Source of the DNA: Callipepla californica brunnescens
Lineage: Eukaryota > Chordata > Aves > Galliformes > Odontophoridae
Direction: 5' to 3'
Assembly (NCBI GenBank): GCA_023055505.1
Contig: JALIRH010000039.1
Location: 3,243,505-3,307,504 of the forward strand
Length of the DNA stretch: 64,000 nt
The number at the start of each line of letters is the position of its first letter. Within the stretch, counting starts at the first letter, position 1. This document shows positions 1 through 12,953 of this stretch, piece after piece. The position numbers and the translations under genes were made by a program. The notes under the pieces are model-generated. The model searched no databases. It had not been told where the DNA came from and saw only the letters and a program-made list of their open reading frames with translations.

Positions 1-428
<428 letters not shown>

Positions 429-533
429 TCACTTCAGGCACATACGGACAAGAATTCCAGGCTTCACCCTTGCAGGTATTCAACTGTGGAAAAACCACTT
501 TCCTTGGGCAAGGTGCTCCCCTGTCACCTCCTA

Positions 534-803
<270 letters not shown>

Positions 804-2254
804 CTAAACCAACACTGCTGTCTTGTTGTGAAAACTTGACCTAACATCAGCTTATACCTAACCCTAGTGGTATTAGCCCTTGCAAACATATACCATAAAG
901 CTACTTTTTGTGTCTTATCTTTTATCTAATACCTCATCAGGTATTACTATTATGCATACCATCATCATCTAAAAATACAACAACAAAAAAACCAACGGAT
1001 TTCCCTCTATTTTCAAGAAATTCATCAGTTTGCTTCTAAATCAAGTACTACACTTGACTTGCCTCATAAGTGACTTTGGATTCTTAATTCCCATGCTGCT
1101 GGCCTGATCACAAAAGGGACCTTCATCCTGATTCAGCATGTAAAAACACCAAACTCTCTCACACTTTGGCATACCCTGCGGACAGGAATTCAAAGCATGG
1201 GCTGATTTACCAGCACCACATGAAGTCACAGAGCCCTGAAGACTAAAGCCACTTCAAACTAAATGGCTTTTCCAGGGAACACGAAACACTATGTTTCTCT
1301 GCACACTGAACCACCTCTTCTCCAGATATTGGGGACCTTTGGGGCCCAAATTACTTAGCCCACACCTGAAGAGACACTGCTCTAAGCAACACACATCCTT
1401 AAAAAGCAACTTCTGAGGGCACAAAGCTTTCCCACAGAGCACAACGACTGAGCAACCACTGATGGGACCCTTTTTCCCCCCTTCACTTTGGAAATGAAGC
1501 AGAAGTATGGAATTAGTAGCATTTCTGGAAAAAAAAATCCTCAAGTTTTAACTGTTTTTTGTCACAGCAAAAGTCACAGCAAGAACGTGTCACTGTTCTT
1601 TCCCACATTGCAGTCAACATGTCATCACCTCACACTACTTGTTTTTTATACGTAGATAGACCGGCTGTGTTCAGCACCGGAGAACTGACAAAGCTCACTG
1701 CACAACATCACAGTGCAATGTTGAGGAACTGCTAGAAGTATATGGTTTACTCAGGAGAGCTGCTGTGTTAAGGCAGATGGGGTCAAGAAGGGCTGAGCAG
1801 GCACAGGATCTGCCACAGCCACACCACCATGCCCAACTGCTGGCACTCTACATCTCGAATCTCACTGGCCCAGCACCAACAGGATGATGTGTTTGACAAA
1901 AGAAGTCCCAAGCAGCCAACACCTCTAGGATGGCAGTGCTGTAGGGTTGCTCAGCCCAGGCCCCATCTATGCTCTGTGCACCTCTGAGCCCTTCAGACAC
2001 CTCAGCATTACACTCAAGGTTAACACTTCCCAATTTTCCACTTTGTCTCTTCAGATAACTATTGTACCATAAAGATGTAAACAAACATAAAAGTCAAACC
2101 CAGAAGCCTGTATTAGACTCGCCATCTGTGCAGCCAGAAATACTGTCTAGCACCTGAGTAAACAGGCCAAACATAAATTCATGGCTATGAAGAGGAACTA
2201 CTTCGCGTCAGACTATTGGCAGATAAAAGGCAAGCACATTATTTTAAGCCTTAG

Positions 2255-2722
2255 ATATTTGTGGGGGCAGAAGTGATGAAAGAGGAGGAGGAAATAAGGA
2301 CTAAGAGGTGCACCAAAAGGCAAGCAAACCCAAATGGCATCGCAGCCTTTGAGCTGAGCCACCTCTCCCATCTCTCACACTCCCGTATCTCTCTGAAGAC
2401 TCATATGAAGATGAGGCCAAGAAGAAAACCAGCACACAATGGGCTTTTTTTGCGTCATCTGCAACTTCGCCAAAGCCTCAGCCACCTGAAATTTTCCAAC
2501 AAATCCATCAGGTCCAACGTGCACTGAAGGAATTGGATGAGTTCAGATGAAGAGCAAGTTATCCAGTCTCACCACCCTGGCCTCATCACTGGTGGAGGAG
2601 CAGAACCTGCTGTATCTCATCCCCAGCCCCTGCCTGCCTCCACACAGCATCCAGGAAAACAAGGTGCTCAGCAGCCAACAGCCACAGCCTATGAGGACTG
2701 TGAAGTTTCTTAGTTTACATGA
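2255..2722 (+). pseudogene. Possible decayed coding fragment (unidentified), frame-disrupted
   Basis: Frames on the plus strand give protein-like segments that need frame changes to join: KRCTKRQANPNG (frame of 2261), EDSYEDEAKKKTSTQWAFFA with FQQIHQVQRALKELDEF (frame of 2395), then SSDEEQVIQSHHPGLITGGG ending YEDCEVS-stop (frame of 2540). The charged, low-complexity C-terminal character and the terminal stop resemble the 3' end of a processed gene copy. I do not recognise the parent, and chance remains quite possible. It lies inside DOCK7 intron 2 on the opposite strand. Confidence 0.25.
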
Positions 2723-5019
2723 CTCTGGTCCTTAACCTCATGCATCATCCTCACATATAGCTCATCTCCAGATCATTGCAACAATAGCACGTCCCACTGT
2801 CAGCTGGGCATAAGGAGGTTTAGAAATCTCTGCTGCAGAAATGTGGGGAACATCTGAAGAGCTGTAACGCCGTCCTCTTCCACAGCACTGAGTGCTGGTG
2901 GGTGAGTGCAAGCAGCATCCTGCTAGAGGCACACAACCTTCCCACTGCTGCCAGGAAATGCCTTTTTCACTCCCCCTGACAGCTCCTAGGAAGTAGCAGA
3001 GATGCTTCCTCCACGTATGGAGATTGTTTTTCATCTCAGTCAAGTATCTGCAACGGTGCAGCCCACCTACCGACCCAGTAACAAAACCCAGCAGGGAATG
3101 CTGGAGTGCTGCCATTAAGGAACTGCTGACGAGCTGCCTGCTTCTACCAAGGAGTGATTAGAAAGGCCCTCCAGAAAATAAACGTGTGCAGGGGCTCTGA
3201 CCATGTCCCCAGCTCAGACTAGGAGATGGTTTAAACTAACAGCAAATGCACACCAAGAAAAGCCTACTCTCAGCATTGCGATTACTGCTCTTACAGAAAA
3301 TACTCAACTACAACCCATAATGGAAGATCTATTTTTTGGATAGTCTTTAAAGTAATTCCTCAACACGGTTTCTGCTCAGTTTTGATCCTAGGGCCAGACA
3401 CTGCCACCTCATGAAGCAAGAGCACTTCTGAGGCAATAGAAATGAACAGGGCTGCACAGGGAGAAGGGGGACCCTCAGCACGAGTAAGAGGGGCACAGCC
3501 CGCTCCCTCACCAACATAACAACCAAAACAACGTACCAATGAACTGACAGGACCCATTTTTTAAGTAATCCAATCATCCTGAATGAAACACCTCTTGAAA
3601 GTCACGATTCTGCATATATCTGTGATCTGACCATGGACCCATGCTCAGTCAGCTCAACCAAGTCACTGCCTTTGGCTTATTCAAACTATTTAATGTGTGT
3701 ATTCCATAGGTGCATCCACACTGCTGCAGTTACGATCTCAGAAGTTGCATTACAAAACCCTATTTCACAGGTTTATAACTCCCCTGGAACAGGGACAGTC
3801 AAGCTTTCTTCTTTAAGGCTGTGTTATTCTTCACTGTTATATCCTCTTAAAAGCCTGAAAATAAAATTTCGTTTCTTATCGACTTTGTCCTTTTCTAGAC
3901 AGTAAACACAGTATTTTGCTGTAGTTTTAGTGCACCACTAGCCAAAATGTGTCTCCATCCTATTTATTTCCTTTTTTTTTGAGCACCTGTATCATCATCA
4001 TCACTTATAGAAGAAGCATCTGCACAAATCTGGCAACAGGGGCATGAACCTGTGCTACAGGACAAGGTACAGCTCCCTGGAGACAGCACAAACTCTCACT
4101 TACTCCAACCAAGCAGCTCACCCATGAGCTGTAGGGGCAAAGGGCTAACACAGGAGGAACGCAGCACACAAGGCACCACGCTGCAATGCCCACAATACCC
4201 CAGCAAGGAGGCAAAACTAGAAAGCAAAGGGCAGAGCCACACTGCAGGGTTGGCCTTGTACAACTGGCAGGCATGGGGTCAGCTGCAGCAGGTACATATG
4301 GAGGGAGCAAAGCAATCAAAAACGTGCAGCATAAGGCAGTTCTGGGGACAGCAGGGATGCCTCACTACCACAGCCACAAACAGGCAGTGGGGATGCTCTC
4401 CATAGATGCACTTTTCCATCAGGCTTAAGGAATGATCAAAGAAGGATTTAATTAGGATAGCATTTCATTACCCATCATTATGCACCCTTGTCTGAACAAT
4501 GTCCTGCCCCAGTTTGCTTCCTTACCAAAGCAATTCATTAATCTAAGCTGGTATCTACAATATGAAGGCAGTATAGAGAAGCCCAATAAGGGATCACAGC
4601 AGCAAAGGGGGCAGGAAAAGGGATAGTTATTATCTCCATCTCGCACATACTGACTTTAAATACAGAGAACACCCAGTGCAGGTCACTGCTGCGTGCTCCA
4701 ACATCCACAGCCATTCTGAATTTTGCCTATGGGACTTTAATCTGTCCTCTCCTTCACAAGCAGCTCTGCAGAGGGAATATTCCTAGATCTATGTGAAAGT
4801 TTGTTGTCTAACTCAGATGCAGTACAGAGCACTCCTGAGGGACATGTGCCCTAAGTAACACAGATCCAAGCGAGGATTTTGCAGACTTCCCTCCAGCATA
4901 GGTCAGCACAGCCATGAAAAATCACCATTTCCTTCTCATTTCCTCCTCCCTCCCCTCTCAAGATGCTGATTCCCTTCCCAGCAGCTTTTTAAATGTCTAT
5001 GGCACGACGGCTTGGCAGG

Positions 5020-5120
5020 ATGCATCTAGCACACAGGGATTTGAACCCCCATTCCCCATGTCCCAGTCCAAGACCAACTTTCCTTTTATCTGAAATGAGA
5101 TGCTTAATTCCCAAAGGCAG
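5020..5120 (+). repeat. MIR-like SINE remnant (3' part)
   Basis: The stretch around GGGATTTGAACCCCC followed by CCCAGTCCAAGACCAACTTTC resembles the distal part of MIR/CORE-SINE elements (GGATTTGAACCC...CAGTCCAGTGCTCTTTCC). This also explains an apparent tRNA B-box on the minus strand here. Divergence is high, as expected for an ancient element. Confidence 0.4.
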
Positions 5121-6036
5121 AGACTCACTCTTTGCGTTTGTTTTTGAGGACTGCAGCACAAGCTGGGGCCTTGTAAAAATCACAGTGAGACTGGAGGGTT
5201 GTGCCTCCTGTGTGGGAGTAAACCTCCCTGTGCAGCCACGATAAGGGACCTTGAAAAATTAACCTTGCAGAACTCCTCATCAGGAGGATCAGGAAGGATC
5301 CTGAATGTTATTTTTAATTGGCAGCGAGGCATTTTTTCAAAATCAGGGTGGTGTTCCTTGCCAATTTTGAAAGTAGGACAAAGTTCCATCTTAACTTCAA
5401 TACCGCCTTAAATATTAAACAATTCCTAATGTGCTAAAACTGTAACAGATTGCGCTCAAGCTTCAAATTCTAAATTAATACCAACCTCCCACCCACTGCC
5501 TCCCTGGGCTAAATCTTGGAAGGACAGAAGAAACAGATTAGCATTTCAAAGCTGAGCCCCAGCCTTCTCTCAGCTATCGCTGGGTCTGCAGGGCACCCCA
5601 CCACGTCCTCCCCAGGCAGCAGGAAGGCAGATGGCCTGTCCTCGTGGCAGCCATCCTCACAGGGAGATCGCAGAGAGCTGCAGGAGTCAGCACATCTAGT
5701 GGTCCACAGGAAGGACTCAGCGTTCAATTATCTTCTTTCACTTTAGTGCTTAACTCCAGGAATGGTCATCACAGGATCCAAATACTAAGGCTTGCATGTT
5801 CTAAGAATTGCCCACTGTCGTTGCTGCATTTCAAGAAGATCCATACCTTCCATTTCATATTCCCCATGACTGGTCAGCACAGAGAGCTCCTGCGTTTAAA
5901 CTCCTGATTGCATTTATAGTATATGGAACTATTCAGAGGAACTAAGTGGCAGCCTCTGCTTTTGATCAACCTCAGCCAGCTACCAATGCTCAACATGGAC
6001 AACACCTCCTCAGCCACAAAGTGCAGTCATCACCTC

Positions 6037-6063
6037 CACACACACACACACACACACACACAC
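6037..6063 (+). repeat. (CA)n microsatellite
   Basis: About 13 uninterrupted CA units, in DOCK7 intron 2. Potential Z-DNA and a length-polymorphic marker. Confidence 0.95.
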
Positions 6064-8094
6064 GGCCACTGGAATGTAGTTTCCTCTCTCCTGCTTTGCT
6101 CTAGCTCTCAGTATTACTTTTGCATGATGTTTTGGAAGATGAAAATGCTACAGAGAACAGATAATAAAAGTCCTTCATTTCAAACTGTAAACGTATTCCT
6201 CCTGGTAAAGCAAAAACTCATTTGGTCCAACAGATGAAGCATGTTCTTCAAATAAAGGGTCTCTTCATCCTTTTCAAGGCATTGGCCTGGGATAAAAATT
6301 TTCTTGAAAAAAGAGAATCATTTTATTTGATAAAATGTTTGATAAAGTGTTTGAAAAAGTGACCTTTGTGTAAAACAATGTATCTTCACTAAGGAAATGT
6401 ACAGAGTGATATTCAAGCACATTCCTGTAAATCAAGAATTAGCTGTCCTCTGTGCAAAGGAAAATAGTACTTATTAAACTCCCTGAAAAGTTTCCATAAG
6501 CATTCTGTCAGCAAAAATTTCTATAAGCATTTAAGTTTTGGATTATTTTACAAGTGAGACCTGTAACGTGTGTCAAATTCATAGATCACAAAGTCGGAAA
6601 TGGGAAAAGATCTGATACTTGTAAGAATATCTGCCTGAAGATGACCCCACATACAGCAGCTAACACTCAGTCACAGAGCCAGTGAGAGGTTTTGTGTACA
6701 AACAGAACTAGTTTATTTGCTGTTATAACTGGCTGTTCATGCAAGGAGCCACCCGGGTATAGAATCATTAATCAGAAACTCATTAGTTATCTGAGAATAC
6801 TAAAGCAATTTCTTACAAAACACAGAAAGACACAAGTTATGCCTCCAAGGATGAGTAAGAAGAATCCTCTTTGATGACTCAGTCATGTAATTCCACCACA
6901 AGAAACTTCAAAACCAGAAAGACTTTGATATAGGAAACGCGGGTGCTGAGTTGAGAGTGATCTGAAGAGATGGCGACCCTCTGATTAACTGCACTGAAAC
7001 CGAGAGTGCCAAAACCGAGACAAAGGAAACATCAAAGCTCTCTACTGTTCAAGAGATTAAAAAAAAAATCAAACAGTCTGACCAGAAAAATCACAGCTTC
7101 CCACTTTCGGCAGAAACAATACATCAGAGCAGCGGAGATGGATCCCTCCACTCCCCCAGGGTTTGCAGGGTGTGCAAACCGAGCTGCAGCAGCCACGAGC
7201 GAGCATGTGCTTCTGTATGGAAGCTCTGTCACATCTCAATTATCAGTGGGCTGTTCATCCATGGATTAAGCACTCAGCACCAGGAAGCAGCAGCTTTCAG
7301 CCCTCCGCCGCCTGCTGGGGCCCTGGCAGCACCTGTAGGAAGGGCTCTGCAAGCAGACCAACATGGAACTAAACAGGAAAAATTCCGCTCTTAATTCTCA
7401 TGCAATATTAAGAATGCTTTTGTGATGGAGGGCATTATCAGCATTTCCACAGAACATCTTTTCTCTGTTAAGATCTGCCATCTCTGCCAACATATAGACT
7501 GTTTAAATTACTGCAGACAAATGCAACTCATCAGCCATTCAGTGACTCCCAGACTCACCAACTTCATGTATAAAATGCTCAATCTCTGCAGCTGGACTCT
7601 ACCGAGCACACTAAAGAAAGCACCCACATCACAGCAGAGTCAACTGTGAGCAGCTCCTGATGGGAGGAGGAGGGGAAGAGGATGTGGATGCCTCTCCCAT
7701 CCTCCTCTGGCTGATGAGGACAGACCATCCAGGCAGGCAGGACACAACCTCCAGGAAATACATATAATGGGAGTCACTATTAAGCCTTAATCAGCTTTGA
7801 GAGAGCATTAAGACTTGGCTCGTTTTCCTTTTCATTTTAGTAATTTTGGTGATAAAATTACTTGGCTCCGAACACTTTGAAACGCCCTTTTCTATCCTAC
7901 ATAGGGTACTGTCAAGTTCTCCCTTGCAGTGTTTTCCATTCATCTGCATAAATTATCTTTTCTTCTTCTTTTAAATGATGCTAAAATAAACAATGGAAAT
8001 ATACAAAGGAATGTATATGCTCTTATTTAATAATTAGATGCTATCTTTGAGTGCACAAAACCAAAGCGTGACATCCAATAAATCCAAGACAAAG

Positions 8095-8285
8095 CTTCAA
8101 TTAGCCCTAATAATGCCCATCAACCCCACAGTGCTTTACAAAGACATGCAAATCTCAGCACCTTTATTTTACATGAAGAAAATGGAGCACTGAAAGCAGA
8201 TGTGGTCAGATCACATCACGTCCGAAAAGCAGACCCCTTCACTCCCAAACTAATTATCATCTCTGATTAACAGTGCTCCCCCTCA
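8095..8285 (+). repeat. Ancient amniote MIR-type SINE remnant
   Basis: The order of motifs CAGTGCTTTACAAA, CACCTTTATTTTACATGAAGAAA, GGAGCACTGAAAGCAG, GTGGTCAGATCACATCAC and CAGACCCCTTCACTCCCAAAC follows the MIR/amniote SINE layout (GCTTTACAAA...CATTTTACAGATGAGGAAACTGAGG...AAGGTCACAC...). It contains a perfect octamer ATGCAAAT at about 8145. High divergence. Confidence 0.45.
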
Positions 8286-10796
8286 TAGCAGTGTTCAGCT
8301 ATGCAATAGCATACGCCAACGGATAGGAAATATCACCCCTAATCCTTTCTACAGCTGTCCTTTTTTATGTAAGATGATCTTCATCTTCTGTTTAAAACAC
8401 ATCTTGAAGGACGCTTTTCTTTTTATGACAAATATATTTCTCTCGGGAAAAATAAAAAAAAAAAAAAAGAAAAAAAGTCAAGCACTGGACAAGCACCAAA
8501 ACTATTTCAACATCTTTGGCACTCCAAAGTAATCCAGGTCATTATATAACTTGAAAACAATAAGTATCAGTAGGCACAAAAGTCACAGAATATAGAATAA
8601 GACAGAGAAGCCACCAGACTACAGATCAGGAAATGAAGGGAAATCAGTACCAAGTGGTTATTTTCTGTCCTTTGGCAACATCATCTGCTCTCACTAAAGG
8701 CCCACAGGTATGGGGAAAATACTGATACAAACCTGAACTCTGCTCTTCTGAAGCCAAACGGGCACAACAGGCAGCCAGTCAGGCCAGCCACACACATAAG
8801 GCTGCAGAGAAACCTCTGAGTCACTTCAGAAGCACTAATGGCAATCCCTGAGTGCTGCTCAACAACCTGGCTTCATCCAGGTATGGTGCTCTGCCATGCC
8901 ACAGCGTTGGGCAGCAATTACAGGGTCAGCAGACAGTTAATGAGCAGCACAGCACGAGGAGATGCTCAACAGAAAAAAAAAAACAAAACAACCAAACTCA
9001 AATAGAAAAGAAAGTAGTTAGTCACGAGGAGTTACAACAGTGCATAGTAAACAGTCCAGTTCATCAAATAAACAAAGTAAATGCCCCGTGCTGCTGGGAA
9101 TTCTCTGACAGGATGTGAGAGAGAGCTCTGGAGGATTCAACACCATCCGTCGCTCTGAAGCAGCTGTCCCGTGGGAGCAGAAGTGCAGGCTCCCATCAGG
9201 GAGCACCAAACCTCTTGATGCATCAAGACAAGAGTACAGCCCATGGTGTACAGCCCCAAACCCATTGGCAAGGTGCAAACACATGCTCTAAGTACCAATG
9301 GATTTAGAGAGACTTGCAAATGTAGCCTCAAAAAACAAAAGCTCCTTTATCTCACTAGGACCTTACTGGCTCCTATTTCTCAGCAACAAACTGTCAGTGC
9401 CTTCTGTTCTGGACTTCAAAAATAAAAGCTCGGTGCTGCAAAGGCCACACCCTGTGAAGAGTGCCATCCAGCACGACAGGGCACACAGGAAAGGCCTCTG
9501 ATGGGTTATGGGCCTGTGTTTGTGGTTTGAGGAACACACCATCAAAATCAGCTGCTCCTGAAGTGGCAGAAGGGAGGAAGTTGACAATAATAAACCACAA
9601 GTGCTTGTACAGTCGGTTGAAAGCTGCGCCTTCTCCCTCCCCAGCATCACCAGAAACAAAATTAGAAACAGTTCTGGCAGCTTTTTGGCTGGTGCTCATG
9701 CAGCAGAAGGGAAGAGACTTTCTAAAATTCAGCTGCCAGGTTTTTGTACTTCTCACAGGTTCAAACACATGCAAAAATGTGTCGAGTGCAAGAAGCTCCT
9801 GCCCCAGCTTCAGCCACTGAGAAGCAACGGCCCAGCCACACTCAGCACTGAGGCTGCTCTTTCACAAATCATGTATTTCTGCTAAAGGATGCCCACATCA
9901 GACCAGATATCATGAGACTCAGAGCTGTTCCCAGAAGCAGCTGTTGTTGGCAGCAGACAAACGGGGATCAGTGCTGTGACCTCCTCTGGATCCTAACGAG
10001 CTGTGTAAATGTGTGATGAGCAAGATGCACTGGGTAGGAGAGAGCTTTAGCATCACAAGTCCTCCAGGTCCACGCTGCACACTCAGCAGTATGACTTGCT
10101 GCCACTGTGGAGATGATCACAAGGAACTTAATCACAGAATTAGTAAAATACGTAAACCCACACCGCAAATCCTACTCCAGGCTTTCACACCAGCACTGCT
10201 ACACTGCACTGCCATGCAGATTCAGGGCCTTCCATTTCTGCACCATAACCATATTATGACAGGTAAACTTTTGAACTCTTCCACAGCAAACAGCTATTCC
10301 AACTGAAAGAAGTCATGTTTTCCCTCTGTTACCAAACAGAACAGACAGGAACAGCAGATTCTGAGGGATGCTTAAGGGAAAAAAACTAACCCCAAATTCC
10401 TCTGCCATATGATGCAGCCTCAGGACAGACTCATGACTTGTCTAACACAGACTATCTCCTATAAACCATCACTCCACGTTAATCACCCTTCTGAAAGCAT
10501 CCCTGCTCAGTGCAGAATTTAGGATGACAAACTTGCAGCTAATCACATCAAGCAACACACAGTGCACTTTGATGGGAAAGGCTCAGAGCCTGCTTCCAGT
10601 TAGCATGACCTTTTCCAGGATTTTAGAGATGCTCACATAGATCTACCAGAAAAAAAAAAACAACACAGGAGCAACAGGATAATGAGAGATACAAGAAGTG
10701 AACACAGATTTGACAATATTGTGCCCAGTGAATCCAATCCTGCACTACAAGTTGCACGTGCAGATTGACAGCACTGAAGCTCTGAGCACGCACACA

Positions 10797-11125
10797 CAGT
10801 ATTAGAGAATCCTTAGAGATGGAAGGGACCTGAGGGCCAACTAGTCCAACTCCCCTGCAACAAACAGGGGCATCACAGCTACATCTGGATGCCCAGGACC
10901 TGATTCAGCCTCACCTTGAAAGCCTCCAGGGACAGGGCATTAGCCACAACACTAGGTAACCTGTCCCAGTGCCTTACCACCCTCACTCTAAAAGACCTTT
11001 TCCTTATATCTAACCTAAATCTACCCTCTTTAAGCTTGAAATCATTTCCCCTCGTTCTGTCACAACAGACCCTGCTAAAGAGTCTGTCCCCTTCTTTGCT
11101 GTCTGTTCTGTACTGCCCTCTTTAT
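10797..11125 (-). repeat. CR1 LINE 3' fragment
   Basis: In plus-strand reading it shows the reverse complement of the avian CR1 3' end: TTAGAGATGGAAGGGACCTG, CCAACTAGTCCAACTCCCCTG, GGGACAGGGCATTAGCCACA, CTGTCCCAGTGCCTTACCAC, AAAAGACCTTTTCCTTATAT and CTTGAAATCATTTCCCCTCG. It is 5'-truncated, as typical for CR1. The open frame inside it (10916-11149) is repeat-derived and not a gene. Confidence 0.88.
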
Positions 11126-12693
11126 GACAGTAGAACAAAAACACCTTAGAAGTAGAAGAAGTGGAAGAAATTATTCATATGGACAACAGGTGATACGACC
11201 AATGAAAAATAAGTTATCAAAGATGTGAATGGCTGGAGAACAACTTGGCAAAGTACAAAGAAGAGATCTGACTTCATGAAAGCAATGGGGAGCACAAAAA
11301 CAATTCACCCAACTTGTTCCTCAGTGAAATCATGTGAGACAAGTGAGGCACAGAGGGTTGAGGGATGGCCATCCAACGGGTCCTTCAAAAGCAGACATCA
11401 CTCCTCAGCTATCCATCGCTGTAGGAACGTGGGGGCATAACCCCAAGTGCTCCATCCAGTCTGTGCCACTACTAACGGGGTGCCTCCCCACTACTTAACT
11501 ACTGGGTGATGCTAAAGATGGTACAGAACCATCACATCAGGGCTTTGCATTATCATCCCACACCTCTACAGAGACTGCTACAATAAGGCACTATCCCTGG
11601 AGTCGCCACTCTCAGAACCCTTCCCTGCTTTGTGCTCACTCAGCAGTAAGGCAGACCAAGCCAGCCCTCTGATCTTCCAGTACTTACACAGCTGATGTAC
11701 AGGGAAACAACACAAATTCCTGTTCCCAGCAATTCTGGCAGAGCCATATCTCCTTAAAGATGAACTTCCAGCCTGCAGCAAATCATTAAGCTAGGGGTCA
11801 ACTCAGTTTTCAAGTTCCCACTTGCAATGGTACCAGCTCTAAGGATTCATCTGTGCTCTGTCTAAGAAACCTGTATCATACTGCATGGGACACAGAGAAA
11901 CATATGAACTGAAGAAACCACGCAGGATGCTACTACAAAACAAAATGAGGACTCCTGAAAACTCAGAATGTGTGTACAGATTAGCAAACTCAGGGAATAT
12001 TTCCAGTGCTGTCTGATTCACTCTAACCCTCTTTGACGAAAGCAAAATCCTACAGCATTTGTTTTCTAAATTGACAGCTGCAAAAGAAACTGCTATGACC
12101 CGGAGCAATAACCCAAATCAAAGGAATACTTCCACAATACAGCTCCAGACAAAAAAAAAGTTTGTTGAACTCTGGAAGTTTATACCACCACACTGAATAA
12201 ATTTTGAAGATTCCTGAGAGTCCTTTCAAGAAAATCTGATTCCAGAGAGGGTGCTCCTGACAACTTGGCCTATATTTCAACCACTCTTGGAAGTGGACTG
12301 TAAACACGTAAATAAACATACATTCCTGAGGAGTAATTATATTCAAACTTTCACCGTAATATTTAAAATACATCTGAAGACAAGATGAGCTTCCTAACTG
12401 TGGTTCCACTCCTGAGAATGTCAAAGAAGACAAAAACACCATACCAAAAGAGCATGAGCACGCAAAGTGCTCTTTGCAGAGACTCAGACATGCACATGGA
12501 ACTCAATGCCTCATTCAAAGCAACTACGAGCTGGTCAAGGAAGCTCCAGTGTCCTACATAGCTTCTGCAGGAACACAAAATCCCAGCCATGTCAACTGAT
12601 TTGCAGGACAGACACCTCCAAAATCAGTACTCCTTGCACAGAATACTTAAGCAACACTGATAACACAGAGCTAAAGTCACCTACATGTCAGTA

Positions 12694-12800
12694 TCATAGA
12701 GTCACAGAGTACCTCAAGTTGGAAAGGCCCCATAACGGTCACCAAGTCCAACTTCTATGAGAACAGGCACCACAATCTCTTTCCAAATAAGGGTCAGAAT
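12694..12800 (-). repeat. CR1 LINE 3' fragment, short
   Basis: It begins with ATCATAGAGTCACAGAGTACC, followed by AAGTTGGAAAGGCCCC and CCAAGTCCAACTTCT, the reverse complement of a CR1 3' terminus. It ends about 50 bp from the DOCK7 exon 2 donor. Confidence 0.8.
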
Positions 12801-12847
12801 AACTATGCACACCTCCTTCCCTCTTCCATGTTCCAAACACTACTTAC

Positions 12848-12953
12848 AGTTGTGTGATGAGAGACGCTGCCTCCAATGTTGAGGTTTTTGAGAAGCTGGG
12901 GAGACCCTCCATACTGCCCTGAGATCTGCTTCCTGACTTCAGCTGCCACGGTT
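12848..12953 (-). CDS. DOCK7: DOCK7 coding exon 2 (residues 13-48)
   Basis: The acceptor reads ATTTCAG|AACCGTGG and the donor ACAACT|GTAAGT. The exon encodes [20 protein letters not shown] followed by [16 protein letters not shown], near-identical to mammalian DOCK7. It is 106 nt and ends on a codon boundary (48 codons in total). An intronic CR1 fragment begins only about 50 bp downstream of the donor, at 12694-12800 in window coordinates. Confidence 0.95.

Noticed and set aside
5025..5095. tRNA-like B box (GGTTCAAATCC) on the minus strand
   Set aside because: No cloverleaf can be built around it; surrounding words fit a diverged MIR SINE, which is tRNA-derived in its head but shows its 3' part here.
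9394..9774. 126-codon minus-strand open frame in DOCK7 intron 2
   Set aside because: No family resemblance, no splice fit to the DOCK7 phase, equal-length frame on the opposite strand.
10916..11149. 77-codon open frame with leucine-rich peptide
   Set aside because: It lies wholly within a reverse-oriented CR1 fragment.
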